Source: Henricia sp. BOLD:AAB3569 (lineage: Eukaryota > Echinodermata > Asteroidea > Spinulosida > Echinasteridae). Taken from it: DNA of 64,000 nucleotides. The position numbers were made by a program, and so were the translations under genes. The stretch covers positions 1 to 64,000 of the forward strand of contig JBBELK010000438.1 of NCBI GenBank assembly GCA_037783545.1, read 5' to 3'. The notes below the pieces were generated by a model. That model was not told where the DNA came from, made no database searches, and was given only the letters and a program-made list of their open reading frames with translations. This document shows, in pieces, positions 39,801 through 42,461 of the stretch (positions within the stretch are counted from its first letter, which is position 1; every line of letters begins with the position of its first letter).

Positions 39801-40784
39801 TCCCGTCGCCGTAGCGACCTGGACAAGGCCCTGAGGAAACAAGACCGACGCTTCAGGGAAGTACTGCTGACTTCAGAGGAGGACCACAAATCCCACGATC
39901 GCCTGCAAGAAATCATCGATAAGCTCCAAGTCAGATGCAAGAACTTCAAGAGGCAGATCGAGGAAGCCGTAAGTAGAATGGACAAAAATGAGCTAGGAAA
40001 TGTACCAAAGGCAACTCCCAAGCATGCCTTAACCACTCGATGCCGGTGAAGTGTAAACACATTCTGGCATTTTATAGTCACAAGGGGAAATTGACTCAGA
40101 GTGTTGCAAAGTAGGATCTTGTGGTGAGATGATTTATACACTGAATGTAGAAATGACTCAAGAATTAGTATTTGCAGTGCTTGACCAGGTCATAACTTTT
40201 AGCCAATCACATTTGCCTTTTTAAAAATTTGTATTTTTTTGGCCAAATAAAATTCCAACGTAAACTGGTTAAAACCCTTCAAGATTGTCAATTGACGATC
40301 AGTCTGGGATCAACCACTTTTCAGAGAATCTTATTTCAGAGAGTTGGGGATGTTTGGGCCAATGCTTAACGATTCAAACCAGCCACTTTATACATTTACT
40401 AGCTCTCTGTTGTTGAGCGGTTATGGGTTAATAAGTCATATCTAAGGTTTTGTCATTGTCTGAAATGTATCTCAATTCTAATGTCTTCGAGTTCTCCAAA
40501 ACACTTATTTTCAAATTGAACCCATTTTCCACTTTCAGGAAGAGATGGCCAACCTGAACCTGAACAAGTTCAAGGGAGCCCAGAGAGAGCTGGAGGACAT
40601 GGAGGAACGTGTGGAAATAGCTGAGGGTACCGTCAACAAGCTGCGCGCCAAGCACCGCAGTGGCACCCTCACTGGCGCCGGTGGCAGCTCCACCACACGC
40701 ATCACCACGGTACTTTGCGATTCCGATTCCGAACAAGAAAACGAATACGAATTTGAGCGGCCCGATACGTACCTGTACAACTAA
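757..40784 (+). CDS. Mhc: Muscle myosin heavy chain (partial, 5' end outside window), 30 exons
   Basis: Actin-based motor of the muscle thick filament: the head hydrolyses ATP and pulls actin, the lever binds two light chains, and the rod dimerises and packs into filaments. Exons seen: 757-875, 1296-1445, 1807-1977, 2163-2348, 3248-3371, 4287-4339, 7614-7819, 8216-8336, 8626-8762, 9224-9479, 10505-10585, 11294-11422, 15317-15439, 16033-16119, 16753-16898, 17846-17936, 30234-30290, 30693-30946, 31549-31627, 31846-32091, 33024-33220, 33631-33763, 34381-34597, 35636-35876, 36235-36427, 37027-37155, 38093-38293, 38803-38973, 39768-39968, 40539-40709 or -40784. All junctions are GT/AG with matching phases and the frame stays open throughout. 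Visible motifs are DIAGFE (switch II), the relay helix, [16 protein letters not shown] (SH2/SH1), the converter, two IQ motifs, KVKPLL and an uninterrupted heptad rod. The loop 2 region and [15 protein letters not shown] are of striated-muscle type rather than non-muscle. P-loop and switch I exons are upstream of the window. I saw no second copy of the relay or converter exons. Confidence 0.97.
903..1100 (+). repeat. Interspersed repeat family B, copy 1
   Basis: Contains GGCAATGTATAGTCACAGGG and TGACTCAAGAGTCAGTATTT, ending GGCCAATCACATTTGC. Related copies are at 11596, 29925, 34618 and 40030. It fills most of the intron between exons 1 and 2. Confidence 0.6.
1296..1445 (+). CDS. Mhc: Mhc exon 2: long helix and switch II
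   Basis: Fifty codons, phase 0 at both ends. Reads [17 protein letters not shown] and ends with [21 protein letters not shown] is switch II, which senses the gamma-phosphate of ATP. Donor is CAG|gtaaaa. Confidence 0.97.
1446..1806. repeat. Intron 2: small hairpin and repeat family C fragment
   Basis: ACTGCGGTGTATCTCC and GACATACACCGCAGT form a short inverted repeat at 1471-1526. From about 1690 the TGGTCAGCTCACCTCACGCA segment matches family C (see 12110). Confidence 0.4.
1807..1977 (+). CDS. Mhc: Mhc exon 3: relay helix and relay loop
   Basis: Fifty-seven codons after acceptor TTTGCACAG. Reads [20 protein letters not shown], then [17 protein letters not shown], the relay helix that transmits nucleotide state to the converter. 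In Drosophila this region is mutually exclusively spliced; no second copy was seen here. Confidence 0.97.
2163..2348 (+). CDS. Mhc: Mhc exon 4: lower 50 kDa domain
   Basis: Sixty-two codons, phase 0. Contains [16 protein letters not shown] and ends EIHHYAGT at donor ACA|gtaagt. It forms part of the actin-binding lower 50 kDa subdomain. Confidence 0.97.
2688..3181. repeat. Family A (TTAA-flanked) repeat ends in intron 4
   Basis: TTAAAGGCCCATTGTATCAT at 2688 is the left end of the family best seen at 53392; AAGGCCTTTAA near 3171 may be a right end. The interior is diverged and carries GTGTACGCGACC-type sequence without reading frame. Confidence 0.4.
3248..3371 (+). CDS. Mhc: Mhc exon 5: actin-binding region before loop 2
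   Basis: Reads [20 protein letters not shown], ends VEVATG with one base left over (phase 1). Preceded by a long pyrimidine-poor tract but a clean TTGCAG acceptor. Confidence 0.96.
3515..3685 (+). mobile_element. tRNA-derived SINE fragment
   Basis: TTACCGACTCGCAACACA, GTGCCTGTGCCCTTGATCCA and CTTGCTCCATCCTTCAGAAC match the better-preserved SINE at 19855-20227. The head is degraded. Confidence 0.6.
3780..4090. repeat. Family C repeat in intron 5
   Basis: GAGTTCCTGCACTTCTATGA, GGTTCAATCAGGTTGATAAC and later ATCCACAAGTTCACTGTTTTC match segments at 12110-12335 and 44235-44660. Confidence 0.45.
4287..4339 (+). CDS. Mhc: Mhc exon 6: loop 2 microexon
   Basis: A 53-base exon that completes the split Gly codon and reads [17 protein letters not shown]. 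The Lys/Gly-rich stretch is loop 2, the surface loop that contacts actin and tunes ATPase rate. Short exons here make loop 2 easy to vary by splicing in other species. Confidence 0.94.
4624..4799. repeat. Palindromic MITE-like element in intron 6
   Basis: Left arm CACTGTCACGGGTCACTAA and right arm TTAGTGACCCGTGGCAGTG are near-perfect complements. Further pairing spans GTTTGTCCTCCAGAT and ATCTGGTGGACAAAC, giving a hairpin of about 175 bp. Confidence 0.65.
5220..5530. repeat. Large hairpin repeat in intron 6
   Basis: ACTTTCTAAAACCTCTGT is complementary to ACAGTGAGGTTTTAGAAAG (5402), closing on AGGACAGAC and GTCTGTCCT near 5337-5368. It resembles the longer hairpin at 37351-37780. Confidence 0.5.
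5531..7336. other. Rest of intron 6, AT-rich
   Basis: No exon, duplicate motor exon or clear gene seen. Holds a T/G homopolymer run at about 5970-5993 and generally AT-rich sequence. Confidence 0.5.
7337..7380 (-). repeat. Terminal fragment of a Tc1-sized MITE family
   Basis: AGTATTATTTGTGACCGACT and CTGGTAAAACC is the reverse complement of the right end of the element at 10708-11160. Confidence 0.5.
7614..7819 (+). CDS. Mhc: Mhc exon 7: lower 50 kDa end, SH2/SH1 helices
   Basis: Starts [20 protein letters not shown] and contains [20 protein letters not shown]. The Cys in LACNG is the SH2 thiol and that in IRICRK the SH1 thiol. Ends in phase 2 at CAGAG|gtacat; the Arg codon is completed by exon 8. 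Confidence 0.97.
7820..8215. other. Intron 7, nothing recognised
   Basis: A 396-base intron with no repeat or reading frame that I recognise; TAG acceptor preceded by GTTCCCCAACTTAG. Confidence 0.5.
8216..8336 (+). CDS. Mhc: Mhc exon 8: converter domain
   Basis: Reads [20 protein letters not shown] and ends [11 protein letters not shown] at donor AAG|gttagt. The converter amplifies relay movement into lever swing. Confidence 0.97.
8626..8762 (+). CDS. Mhc: Mhc exon 9: end of converter and first IQ motif
   Basis: Reads [20 protein letters not shown], then [16 protein letters not shown], the essential-light-chain IQ site. Ends in phase 2 (AG|gtaaga). Confidence 0.97.
8816..9184. repeat. MITE filling intron 9
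   Basis: Left arm AGTCTTTG...GTTCCGTTCGTGTACGTACG (8819-8868) is complementary to CGTACACGAACGGAACAAAG ACTAG at 9158-9183; inner pairing includes CGTAGGGACTGG and CCAGTCCCTATG. About 370 bp, almost the whole intron. Confidence 0.65.
9224..9479 (+). CDS. Mhc: Mhc exon 10: second IQ motif, head-rod junction, start of rod
   Basis: Reads [20 protein letters not shown], then [20 protein letters not shown]. The second IQ binds the regulatory light chain; the invariant Pro of KVKPLL marks the head-rod junction. From [11 protein letters not shown] on, the sequence is a heptad coiled coil. Confidence 0.97.
9505..9930 (-). repeat. Tandem array of tRNA-like units (SINE family 4)
   Basis: Three units of about 106-115 bp each carry GATTTGAACCCGAGACC (an antisense B box) and CCAGCAAGGTGGTAC, at about 9508, 9614 and 9729. 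A fourth related segment, ACCAGCTGAGCTATGAGGCA, is at 9907. None forms a complete tRNA, so I treat them as SINE-derived. Confidence 0.6.
10209..10232. repeat. (CCCAAT)n microsatellite
   Basis: About four copies of CCAATC in a row. Confidence 0.8.
10265..10350 (+). mobile_element. tRNA-like SINE fragment
   Basis: GGCTTTATAGCTCAATTGGT (A-box like) and GTTCAAATCTCGGTGAAGCC (B-box like) at tRNA-like spacing inside intron 10. The acceptor stem pairs only partly, so a functional tRNA is unlikely. Confidence 0.45.
10505..10585 (+). CDS. Mhc: Mhc exon 11: proximal rod (S2)
   Basis: Twenty-seven codons, phase 0: [20 protein letters not shown] and on to ETQLA|gtaagt. Heptad coiled coil of subfragment 2. 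Confidence 0.95.
10708..11160. repeat. MITE-like inverted repeat in intron 11
   Basis: ACAAATGTGACCGGCTCCAG at 10710 pairs with CCAGAGTCGGTCACAAAT at about 11117. The right flank AATACTGTAACTGAACGGAC is shared with the fragment at 7337. Confidence 0.55.
11294..11422 (+). CDS. Mhc: Mhc exon 12: proximal rod (S2)
   Basis: Forty-three codons, phase 0. Contains the conserved [19 protein letters not shown] segment seen in muscle myosin rods. Confidence 0.97.
11596..11934 (-). repeat. Interspersed repeat family B, copy 2
   Basis: Reverse orientation: GACCAGGTCAAGCACCACAA, CGACTCTTGAGAGTCATTTC, then CAACCGCCCCTGTGACTATA at the far end. Confidence 0.65.
12005..12100 (-). mobile_element. tRNA-derived SINE head (family 4)
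   Basis: CGGAATTCGAACCCGAGACC, GGGAAGATGCTGTACCAGCT and GAGCTATAAGGCAC are an antisense tRNA-like B box and A box. Confidence 0.6.
12110..12335. repeat. Family C repeat
   Basis: AAAGAGCCACCGAGGCCGGG, CCTGAGCTCCTGCACTTCTA and CAGAAACAGAAAATGTCACA recur at 44235-44530. Confidence 0.6.
12599..13021 (-). mobile_element. TTAA-flanked MITE, internally deleted copy
   Basis: Bounded by TTAAAGGGCCCTG and GGGGCCTCTTAA. Collinear, in the opposite orientation, with the 590-bp element at 57690-58279 but lacking about 170 bp of its interior. Confidence 0.75.
13022..14373. other. AT-rich intron 12 sequence
   Basis: No exon or strong repeat structure recognised. Repeated GACTTGAGTCAAGT / TTGAGTCAG words between 13360 and 13590 suggest a decayed simple repeat. 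Confidence 0.4.
14374..14580. mobile_element. MITE with 19-bp terminal inverted repeats
   Basis: AATAGACCGTATTCCTGAA at 14374 and TTCAGGAATACGGTCTATT ending 14580 are exact complements. The GC-rich interior (CGCGCGTTATG, GCGCCACGCGC) has no reading frame. Confidence 0.75.
14937..15050. repeat. Short repeat also found at 32248
   Basis: GGCAGCCTCGTTTCAGATGC followed by TAAGCCATTGTATTACGTCA is shared with 32270-32310; the ends TGACAAATTTCAAATTG and CAATTTGAAATTT are palindromic in the second copy. Confidence 0.6.
15317..15439 (+). CDS. Mhc: Mhc exon 13: proximal rod (S2)
   Basis: Forty-one codons: [20 protein letters not shown], then [19 protein letters not shown]|gtaaag. The frame stays open upstream across part of the intron, but the consensus acceptor CAACAG and family alignment fix the exon start here. 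Confidence 0.96.
15445..15745 (+). mobile_element. SINE family 3, copy 1
   Basis: ATAATGATAACATTGACTTG, CCATCTCAGCTTCCTGGGAG, TACTCCTGGGTGGAGAGAAG and GTACCTTGCTTAAGGGTACA. Related copies are at 32100 and 37790. Confidence 0.6.
16033..16119 (+). CDS. Mhc: Mhc exon 14: rod
   Basis: Twenty-nine codons, phase 0: [20 protein letters not shown] and on to ESTVNE|gttcgt. QAEEDK is a conserved rod landmark. Confidence 0.96.
16225..16429. repeat. Tandem duplication, period about 103 bp
   Basis: Two nearly identical copies of ACTGATGGACCAATCTTTTT through AACAAAGTGATTC, starting 16225 and 16328. The sequence is related to family C segments in intron 5. Confidence 0.8.
16753..16898 (+). CDS. Mhc: Mhc exon 15: rod
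   Basis: Reads [20 protein letters not shown], then [16 protein letters not shown]. Ends in phase 2 at AAGAA|gtatgt and joins GCGTGAC of exon 16 to give KKRDYD. Confidence 0.97.
17060..17330 (+). mobile_element. SINE family 5
   Basis: TTATGGTGCTCAATTGGACA and GGTCCATGGTTCGAGGCTTG look like degraded A and B boxes, followed by CACCCAGATGTATAAATGGG and GATAGACCGGCACTCCATCC, a body common in marine invertebrate SINEs. The body is partly repeated at 17326-17400. Confidence 0.6.
17440..17640 (-). mobile_element. tRNA-Leu/Ser-like SINE, minus strand
   Basis: Reading the complement: GTTATGGCCGAGCGGTCTAG (A box), TAGGTTCGATTCCTGGCC (B box), then CTTGAGCAAGGCACTCAACC. Same family as 19855-20227. Confidence 0.7.
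17846..17936 (+). CDS. Mhc: Mhc exon 16: rod, last exon before the 12.3 kb intron
   Basis: Reads [20 protein letters not shown] and ends LQKKIKELQ|gtaaga, phase 0. The next rod exon continues ARIEELEE. The same phase-0 Gln junction is used by the candidate internal first exon at 25789-26031. Confidence 0.97.
18015..18189 (+). repeat. Family A repeat, right half
   Basis: TGGACAGAAATAAATTCATG, then GCAAATGATACAATGGGCCT, matching the right half of the full copy at 53392-53737. Confidence 0.65.
18186..18600. repeat. Tandem duplication interrupted by long poly-C tracts
   Basis: CTTCAACAGGTGTTTACAGG and ACTACTCACAATAAGTTAAG occur twice (18212/18461 and 18273/18517). The second unit has expanded to C-runs at about 18379-18406 and 18418-18436. 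Homopolymer lengths may be assembly-uncertain. Confidence 0.75.
18602..18700 (-). mobile_element. Arm of a mariner-like MITE
   Basis: Complement of the left arm of 19159-19347, ending TCCCTAACTTATTGTGAGTA. Ends with ACTACTCACAA at the outer side. Confidence 0.65.
18989..19140. mobile_element. TTAA-flanked hairpin MITE
   Basis: TTAAAGGCACAGGCTCGTC at the left and GACGAGCATGCAGTGTGCCTTTAA-type right end. The arms pair through CCAAATTCGTGCCA and TGGCACGAATTTGG around a central GGAGCTGCGT hairpin. A truncated copy is at 44397. Confidence 0.75.
19159..19347. mobile_element. Mariner/Tc1-like MITE
   Basis: ACTACTCACAACAAGTTAGG on the left and CCCAACTTATTGTGAGTAGT on the right are inverted repeats, with TA nearby. 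Similar ends are known from Tc1/mariner elements of aquatic animals. No transposase. Confidence 0.65.
19735..19825 (+). repeat. Family A repeat fragment
   Basis: GAACCTTAAAAATCCATGCA and TTTTTGTGTTGAATGAGTGG recur at 23893 and 30428. Confidence 0.5.
19855..20227 (+). mobile_element. Near-complete tRNA-derived SINE with (AAT)n tail
   Basis: The head GGTACCGTGGCCGAGTGGTT has an A box; GGTTCGAATCC is a B box (partly duplicated), and GGTACCG pairs with CGGTACC (19945-19951) like an acceptor stem. The body CCTTGGGCAAGGCACTCAAC leads to an (AAT)n tail at 20201-20227. It looks like a tRNA-Leu/Ser-type head. Annotated as SINE, not as a tRNA gene. Confidence 0.8.
20377..20717. repeat. Internally repetitive inverted-repeat element
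   Basis: GTTCCCATTGGACTT recurs at 20383 and 20640 and ends face GCAATGGGAAC at 20704. Paired AACTTTCCGC/GCGGAAAG words. No reading frame. Confidence 0.5.
21180..21490 (-). mobile_element. Two tRNA-like SINE segments (family 4)
   Basis: GGTATTTGAACCCAAGACAT with GCAACTGAGCTATGAGGCAC at 21230-21280, and CTCTACCACCTAAGCTATGA at 21452-21471. Between them GGTGATTCCCTGATGGCAGC is shared with 39325. Confidence 0.55.
21990..22190. repeat. Short MITE-like repeat
   Basis: CTCGGGGTCGAACACCGAGC and GGGTCGAACCCCAAGCTCGG repeat in one element together with TGCACTGGACCC. Unknown family. Confidence 0.4.
22191..23790. other. 12.3 kb intron, segment without recognised features
   Basis: No exon-like block and no strong repeat recognised between these coordinates. 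Confidence 0.4.
23790..23980 (+). repeat. Family A repeat, central portion
   Basis: CATCACATAACTAAAGAATA, ACTTCAGAAAACCTTAAAAA and TGAATGAATGGTAAAAAG match the copy at 30310-30683. Confidence 0.55.
25371..25788 (+). promoter_or_regulatory. Candidate internal promoter and 5' leader of the rod-only transcript
   Basis: A perfect octamer ATTTGCAT lies at 25371-25378 and inverted CCAAT (ATTGG) boxes at 25348 and 25388. A TATA-like TATTTAT at 25404-25410 is 31 bp upstream of the A in the initiator-like TTCAGC (A at 25435). From there to the ATG at 25789 (354 nt) there is no ATG, although several are expected by chance. A CAGCTG E-box is at 25098. Motifs are seen; promoter activity is inferred. Confidence 0.6.
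25789..26031 (+). CDS. Candidate alternative first coding exon of a headless myosin rod protein (catchin/MRP-like)
   Basis: Eighty-one codons inside the 12.3 kb myosin intron. The ATG has A at -3 and G at +4 and is the first ATG after a 354-nt ATG-free leader. The peptide starts [19 protein letters not shown], has about 20 Ser, a GGGG run, and basic clusters KKLSSKSKK and MKRLFQ (about 11 basic against 4 acidic residues). It ends at donor CAA|gtaggt in phase 0, so splicing to exon 17 gives [14 protein letters not shown], echoing [14 protein letters not shown] of the full myosin. Drosophila myosin rod protein and molluscan catchin/myorod have this gene-within-gene design, with a short unique N-terminus joined to the rod. 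The inferred product is 81 + 830 rod residues + tail, without motor or light-chain sites. It is not similar to any domain I recognise. Without cDNA, transcription is inferred. Confidence 0.8.
26032..28750. other. 12.3 kb intron between candidate internal exon and MITE
   Basis: No further exon found. A short (ATTCC)n run at about 28457-28480 and a GC-richer patch at 27640-27760 of unknown nature. Confidence 0.4.
28754..28977. mobile_element. Tc1-type MITE (Sleeping-Beauty-like termini)
   Basis: CAGTTGAAGTCAGAAGTATA opens the element and its exact complement closes it; the arms match over about 26 bp. TA dinucleotides flank both ends (28752-28753 and 28978-28979), the Tc1/mariner target duplication. 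The 224-bp element has no transposase and must have been mobilised in trans. Confidence 0.9.
29177..29478. mobile_element. MITE-like element with CAGTGGCGTATC ends
   Basis: CAGTGGCGTATC at 29177 and GATACGTCACTG at 29467 are inverted; C/G-rich inner segment (GCCCCCAGCACTCCACCCCC). A similar end, TGTAGTTACGCCACTGG, closes the G-rich segment at 38690-38767. Confidence 0.6.
29925..30092 (-). repeat. Interspersed repeat family B, copy 3
   Basis: GGCCAGGTCAAGCACCACAG, CGACTCTTGAGAGTCATTTA and GAACCGCCCCTGTGACTAAA; shorter than copy 2. Ends about 140 bp before exon 17. Confidence 0.65.
30234..30290 (+). CDS. Mhc: Mhc exon 17: rod, first shared exon of full and headless products
   Basis: Nineteen codons, phase 0 at both ends: [19 protein letters not shown]. 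Acceptor is preceded by TTTTTTTCTCGACAG. It would receive either exon 16 or the internal first exon. Confidence 0.97.
30310..30683 (+). repeat. Family A repeat ending at the exon 18 acceptor
   Basis: ATAACTAAAGAATAATAAAA, CTGAAAAATCCATGCATGAT, and GCAAATGATGTATTGTGGCT at the right end. The exon 18 acceptor follows within 10-15 bp, so the T-rich stretch at 30608-30629 and probable branch region derive from the repeat. Confidence 0.65.
30693..30946 (+). CDS. Mhc: Mhc exon 18: rod
   Basis: Reads [20 protein letters not shown], then [33 protein letters not shown] is a strongly conserved rod signature. Ends phase 2 (AA|gtgagt). Its acceptor abuts the end of a transposon-derived repeat. Confidence 0.97.
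31150..31440 (+). repeat. Repeat in intron 18, inverted copy in intron 24
   Basis: CTCATAGACGCCATCTTTGT, ACAACTGCGTATTAAACGTC and CAAAATTTGTTTCGAAATA recur as complements at 35985-36110. Confidence 0.6.
31549..31627 (+). CDS. Mhc: Mhc exon 19: rod
   Basis: Completes a Lys codon, then [20 protein letters not shown] and on to MMQRGK|gtgtgt. Phase matches exon 18. Confidence 0.95.
31846..32091 (+). CDS. Mhc: Mhc exon 20: rod (light meromyosin region)
   Basis: Eighty-two codons, phase 0: [53 protein letters not shown]|gtgaga. Confidence 0.97.
32100..32480 (+). mobile_element. SINE family 3, copy 2, carrying an inserted short MITE
   Basis: CCCTGGTCATTGGGCTCAAT, CTCAGCTCCCTGGGG, then an insertion at 32248-32395 bounded by TTGTCAAATCTCAAATTG and CAATTTGAAATTTCTCAA, then CAGTTAGGCCTTTCATGG and TACTCCTGGGTGGAGAGG. 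Confidence 0.6.
32876..32927 (+). pseudogene. Decayed duplicate of the exon 21 acceptor and first codons
   Basis: TGTTTTGGTTAATATTGCAG followed by GCCAGTAACTCTCTAACGCA mirrors TGTTTTGGTTTATGCTGCAG and GGCCGTAATTCCCTGATGCA at 33004-33043. The frame ends quickly (TATATGTAA). This looks like a remnant of a tandem exon duplication. Confidence 0.55.
33024..33220 (+). CDS. Mhc: Mhc exon 21: rod
   Basis: Reads [20 protein letters not shown], then [20 protein letters not shown], and ends EELEEQ plus two bases. A decayed copy of its acceptor and first codons lies about 130 bp upstream (32876-32927). Confidence 0.97.
33221..33630. other. Intron 21, nothing recognised
   Basis: A 410-base intron without repeat or reading frame that I recognise. 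Confidence 0.5.
33631..33763 (+). CDS. Mhc: Mhc exon 22: rod
   Basis: Completes Arg, then [39 protein letters not shown]|gtgagt. EVEDL.IDVER is a conserved rod block. Confidence 0.97.
33848..33970. repeat. Minisatellite of GAGCAAGCCGC-like units
   Basis: About ten degenerate 10-12-bp units (ACGAGCAAGCC, GCGAGCAAGCT, ATGAGCAAGCC) in intron 22. Confidence 0.75.
34381..34597 (+). CDS. Mhc: Mhc exon 23: rod
   Basis: Reads [66 protein letters not shown] is a hallmark of muscle myosin light meromyosin. Ends phase 1 (CAAA|gtatgc). Confidence 0.97.
34618..34960 (+). repeat. Interspersed repeat family B, copy 4
   Basis: CACTTGACGCCGTAGGATGT, GACAATGTATAGTCATG, ATTCTCAAGAGTCAGTATTT and AACGTTTGGCCAATCACATT. 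One of the two longest copies. Confidence 0.7.
34995..35130 (-). repeat. Family A repeat fragment
   Basis: CCCAGTACATCATTTGCATT, GACCCAAAATTTTACTTCA and TTAATAGCAATG match the complement of the family right half. Confidence 0.5.
35636..35876 (+). CDS. Mhc: Mhc exon 24: rod
   Basis: Joins exon 23 as [20 protein letters not shown], then [40 protein letters not shown]. Ends phase 2 at CTCG|gtaagt. Confidence 0.97.
35985..36110 (-). repeat. Inverted copy of the intron 18 repeat
   Basis: TATTTCGAACAAATTTTGAG, GATGGCGTTTAATACGCAGT and AAAGACGGCATC are complements of 31290-31420. Confidence 0.6.
36235..36427 (+). CDS. Mhc: Mhc exon 25: rod
   Basis: Reads [60 protein letters not shown]. Sixty-four whole codons after the split Arg; donor AAG|gtgggt. 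Confidence 0.97.
36447..36770 (+). repeat. Family A repeat, diverged near-full copy
   Basis: GCCCAACTGCATCATTTGCA at the left, CTAGCCTGCAGAAATTTCCG and CGACGGAAACAAATCATGTA in the body. The right TTAA end is lost. Confidence 0.6.
37027..37155 (+). CDS. Mhc: Mhc exon 26: rod
   Basis: Forty-three codons: [42 protein letters not shown]|gtaatt. ERRANL..AE.EE is a conserved rod block. Confidence 0.96.
37351..37780. repeat. 430-bp near-perfect palindrome in intron 26
   Basis: TTTCCACAGTAATGGGGTAC at the left end pairs with GTACCCCATTACTGTGGAAA at the right; pairing continues through AAATTTTCCTATTACGT and ACGTAATAGGAAAATTT near the centre at 37526 and 37588. The transcript would form a very long hairpin. 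Confidence 0.8.
37790..38010 (+). mobile_element. SINE family 3, copy 3
   Basis: TTACCCCTGGTCATTGGGCT, CGTCTCAGCTCCCAACTGCC and CCTTAATTGCCCAAGGGCAC, followed by a tRNA-like GGATTTGATCTCACGACC. Confidence 0.65.
38093..38293 (+). CDS. Mhc: Mhc exon 27: rod
   Basis: Sixty-seven codons: [57 protein letters not shown]|gtaagc. Confidence 0.97.
38680..38767. repeat. G-rich low-complexity end with GGCGTAACTA motif (complement)
   Basis: GTGGGGGTGGGGGGAGGTGT leads to GTGCCCCC and TTGTAGTTACGCCACTGG just upstream of exon 28; same terminal motif as 29177. Confidence 0.5.
38803..38973 (+). CDS. Mhc: Mhc exon 28: rod
   Basis: Fifty-seven codons: [45 protein letters not shown]|gtatgt. EQDHS and ALKGGK are conserved near the assembly-competence part of the rod. 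Confidence 0.97.
39097..39420 (+). mobile_element. tRNA-derived SINE with (ATT)n tail in intron 28
   Basis: GTGGGTATGAAGCGGGGCTC and GGTTGTGAGTTCAAGTCTCA are tRNA-like boxes; CTCTGGGCAAGACACTTAAT and AAAGCGCTATAAAACAATAG follow, ending in ATTATTATTATTA. Confidence 0.7.
39768..39968 (+). CDS. Mhc: Mhc exon 29: distal rod
   Basis: Sixty-seven codons: [60 protein letters not shown], ending EEA|gtaagt. Confidence 0.97.
40030..40275 (+). repeat. Interspersed repeat family B, copy 5
   Basis: CCACTCGATGCCGGTGAAGT, CTGGCATTTTATAGTCACAA, GACTCAAGAATTAGTATTTG and TTAGCCAATCACATTTGCCT. Confidence 0.65.
40539..40784 (+). CDS. Mhc: Mhc exon 30: end of rod and acidic read-through tailpiece
   Basis: Reads [20 protein letters not shown] and [20 protein letters not shown], the end of the coiled coil, then the non-helical [15 protein letters not shown]. 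At 40709 a weak donor ACG|gtactt (phase 0) can leave the exon. If it is not used, 24 more codons give an acidic tail with [15 protein letters not shown], ending YLYN and TAA at 40782-40784. The GA-rich codon order of this tail looks coding. An AATAAA at 41575-41580 could end this transcript. Confidence 0.9.
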   Translation, partial: EEMANLNLNKFKGAQRELEDMEERVEIAEGTVNKLRAKHRSGTLTGAGGSSTTRITTVLCDSDSEQENEYEFERPDTYLYN

Positions 40785-42450
40785 CTGGTCGCAGCAAGCC
40801 AGCCCCTCACTCGATTCTCTCTCGATTTTTGCCACGGTACTTTTGCGCATTTCTCTCATTATTTCTTGTCGTTGACTGGCGGCCCGAGTTCATCATGTCA
40901 GACGGCATGGTTGAAAGCCGAAATGCACCAATCATGCTGTACGTACCAGAGATGGCAACGCAAACAAGCAGTGCGTGTCAATCTTAAGCCTCAAGTACCT
41001 GGCAGTGTTGTTCTTAATCAACATGGCTGTTTTGTTTAATTTTTAAAAACCTAAAAGCAAAAATGTGCTGACTGTGCTTGATCATACGCTGGTGAAAGCC
41101 GTTTTCTTGAGATGCTTTTTTCCCCCCACTTGTTAATTTGGCTGAAATTTACGCAGCCAGCAATCATGCCGAGTGACCAATGAATGGGGTCCATAACCCT
41201 CACGTGTGAATAGTTTTAGCTAAAACATCCCCTGAAAGTTGGGCAGTGCAGACCCCTGCATGAAGAATCGTGGTTTCTCTCACAGCCAAGCACTGTTTTT
41301 TCTCATTTTCTCCCGTTTATAAGCTAGTTGCTATGTTAAATTTTTCCTGTGGCCAAACCAAATTACAGTGTATTTGGTATCTTAAAATTACTTTTTTATT
41401 TTACTTTTGGTTAAACCATCTCACTGCACTGATAACATAATTATCAGAGTCTTGCCAAATATTACTCTCTGATATAGTGGCAAATAAGATTTTAAAACAA
41501 TTAAAATACGATTAAAAGACTCAAAGGTATCTCATGGTACTGTAGTTTGCAACTGCACCACGAAAGATTTAGAGAATAAAATTTGGAATTTTGTTTGAAA
41601 TTTAAAAAAAGTATAATTCATTTCCAAAGGTCACTCAATTTGGTGTTGCCAAATATCCAAGTTCAAATTATATAGTGCATGAGGCAAATCCCAGAAATGT
41701 GCAATAGTAGTGTGGCAAAAGCGGCAGAGAGTTTTCTCAAAAACAGCGTGTGTATTCCTGCACTCACAGTCGTGTGACTAATACAAACTTTTCTGGGCCT
41801 GTTGGTGCTAACATTTCTGAAGCACTGCAAGGGACTCTACACTAACCAAGTTGGATCTTTTTGGTCACCCTGCATGTCCTTTTTAGCATGCATGTTTGCA
41901 TCCTAATTAATGAGGCTAAAAATGTGGTTTCTAAGATGCTTGTTTTTTGACACAAAAGAACTGCATATTTCTAACAAAATCCAGAAAATCTCACAAAGCC
42001 TGTTCATTGGCATTTAAGCATCATTAGAGCAAAAAATTTCCATTTCATTGAAAACAGAATTGGGTGCATCTCAGGAATCTTAAGTTTAACTAATTTCTCC
42101 AAATCTCTATCAAATCTTTGCTTATTTTTTACCACATATATTTCTTCTGTTTTGTTCCTGCTGTTAAAGCATGATACATGTTTATCATTATAACTCAAGA
42201 ATTGAAATATGTTTTGTATGAAAAGCATTTTTTGGCATGAAGCTATACTTGCTTTAAAATCCTGGTTTCAAAGATAATATAATTTGTGTACCTTGCATGA
42301 TAAGAATGTAATCTTAATGTTGATGAATAGGGAATACATGTTAATGCCCAAAATACAGCACTACATGTACATGTAGTCCCAAGTTAGGACTTTTCCAACA
42401 ATCAGGCCACGTCCGAATTATCTGGCTGTGTCTTGAAATTACACACGAGT
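40785..42450. other. 3' UTR/intron downstream of exon 30 read-through stop
   Basis: AT-rich sequence. A possible acceptor at 41153 would add PAIMPSDQ and a stop in phase 0, but support is weak. CCACGTCCGAATTATCTGGC at 42408 recurs inverted at 49670. Confidence 0.4.
41575..41580 (+). terminator. Possible polyadenylation signal for read-through exon 30
   Basis: AATAAA about 790 nt after the exon 30 read-through stop. Plausible but not distinguished from chance occurrences in AT-rich sequence. Confidence 0.35.
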
Positions 42451-42461
42451 CTATGATAGTC

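Noticed and set aside
41154..41180. Additional tail exon reading PAIMPSDQ after acceptor TTTACGCAG
   Set aside because: Phase fits and a pyrimidine run is 35 bp upstream, but eight codons without composition similar to the other tails are too little evidence.
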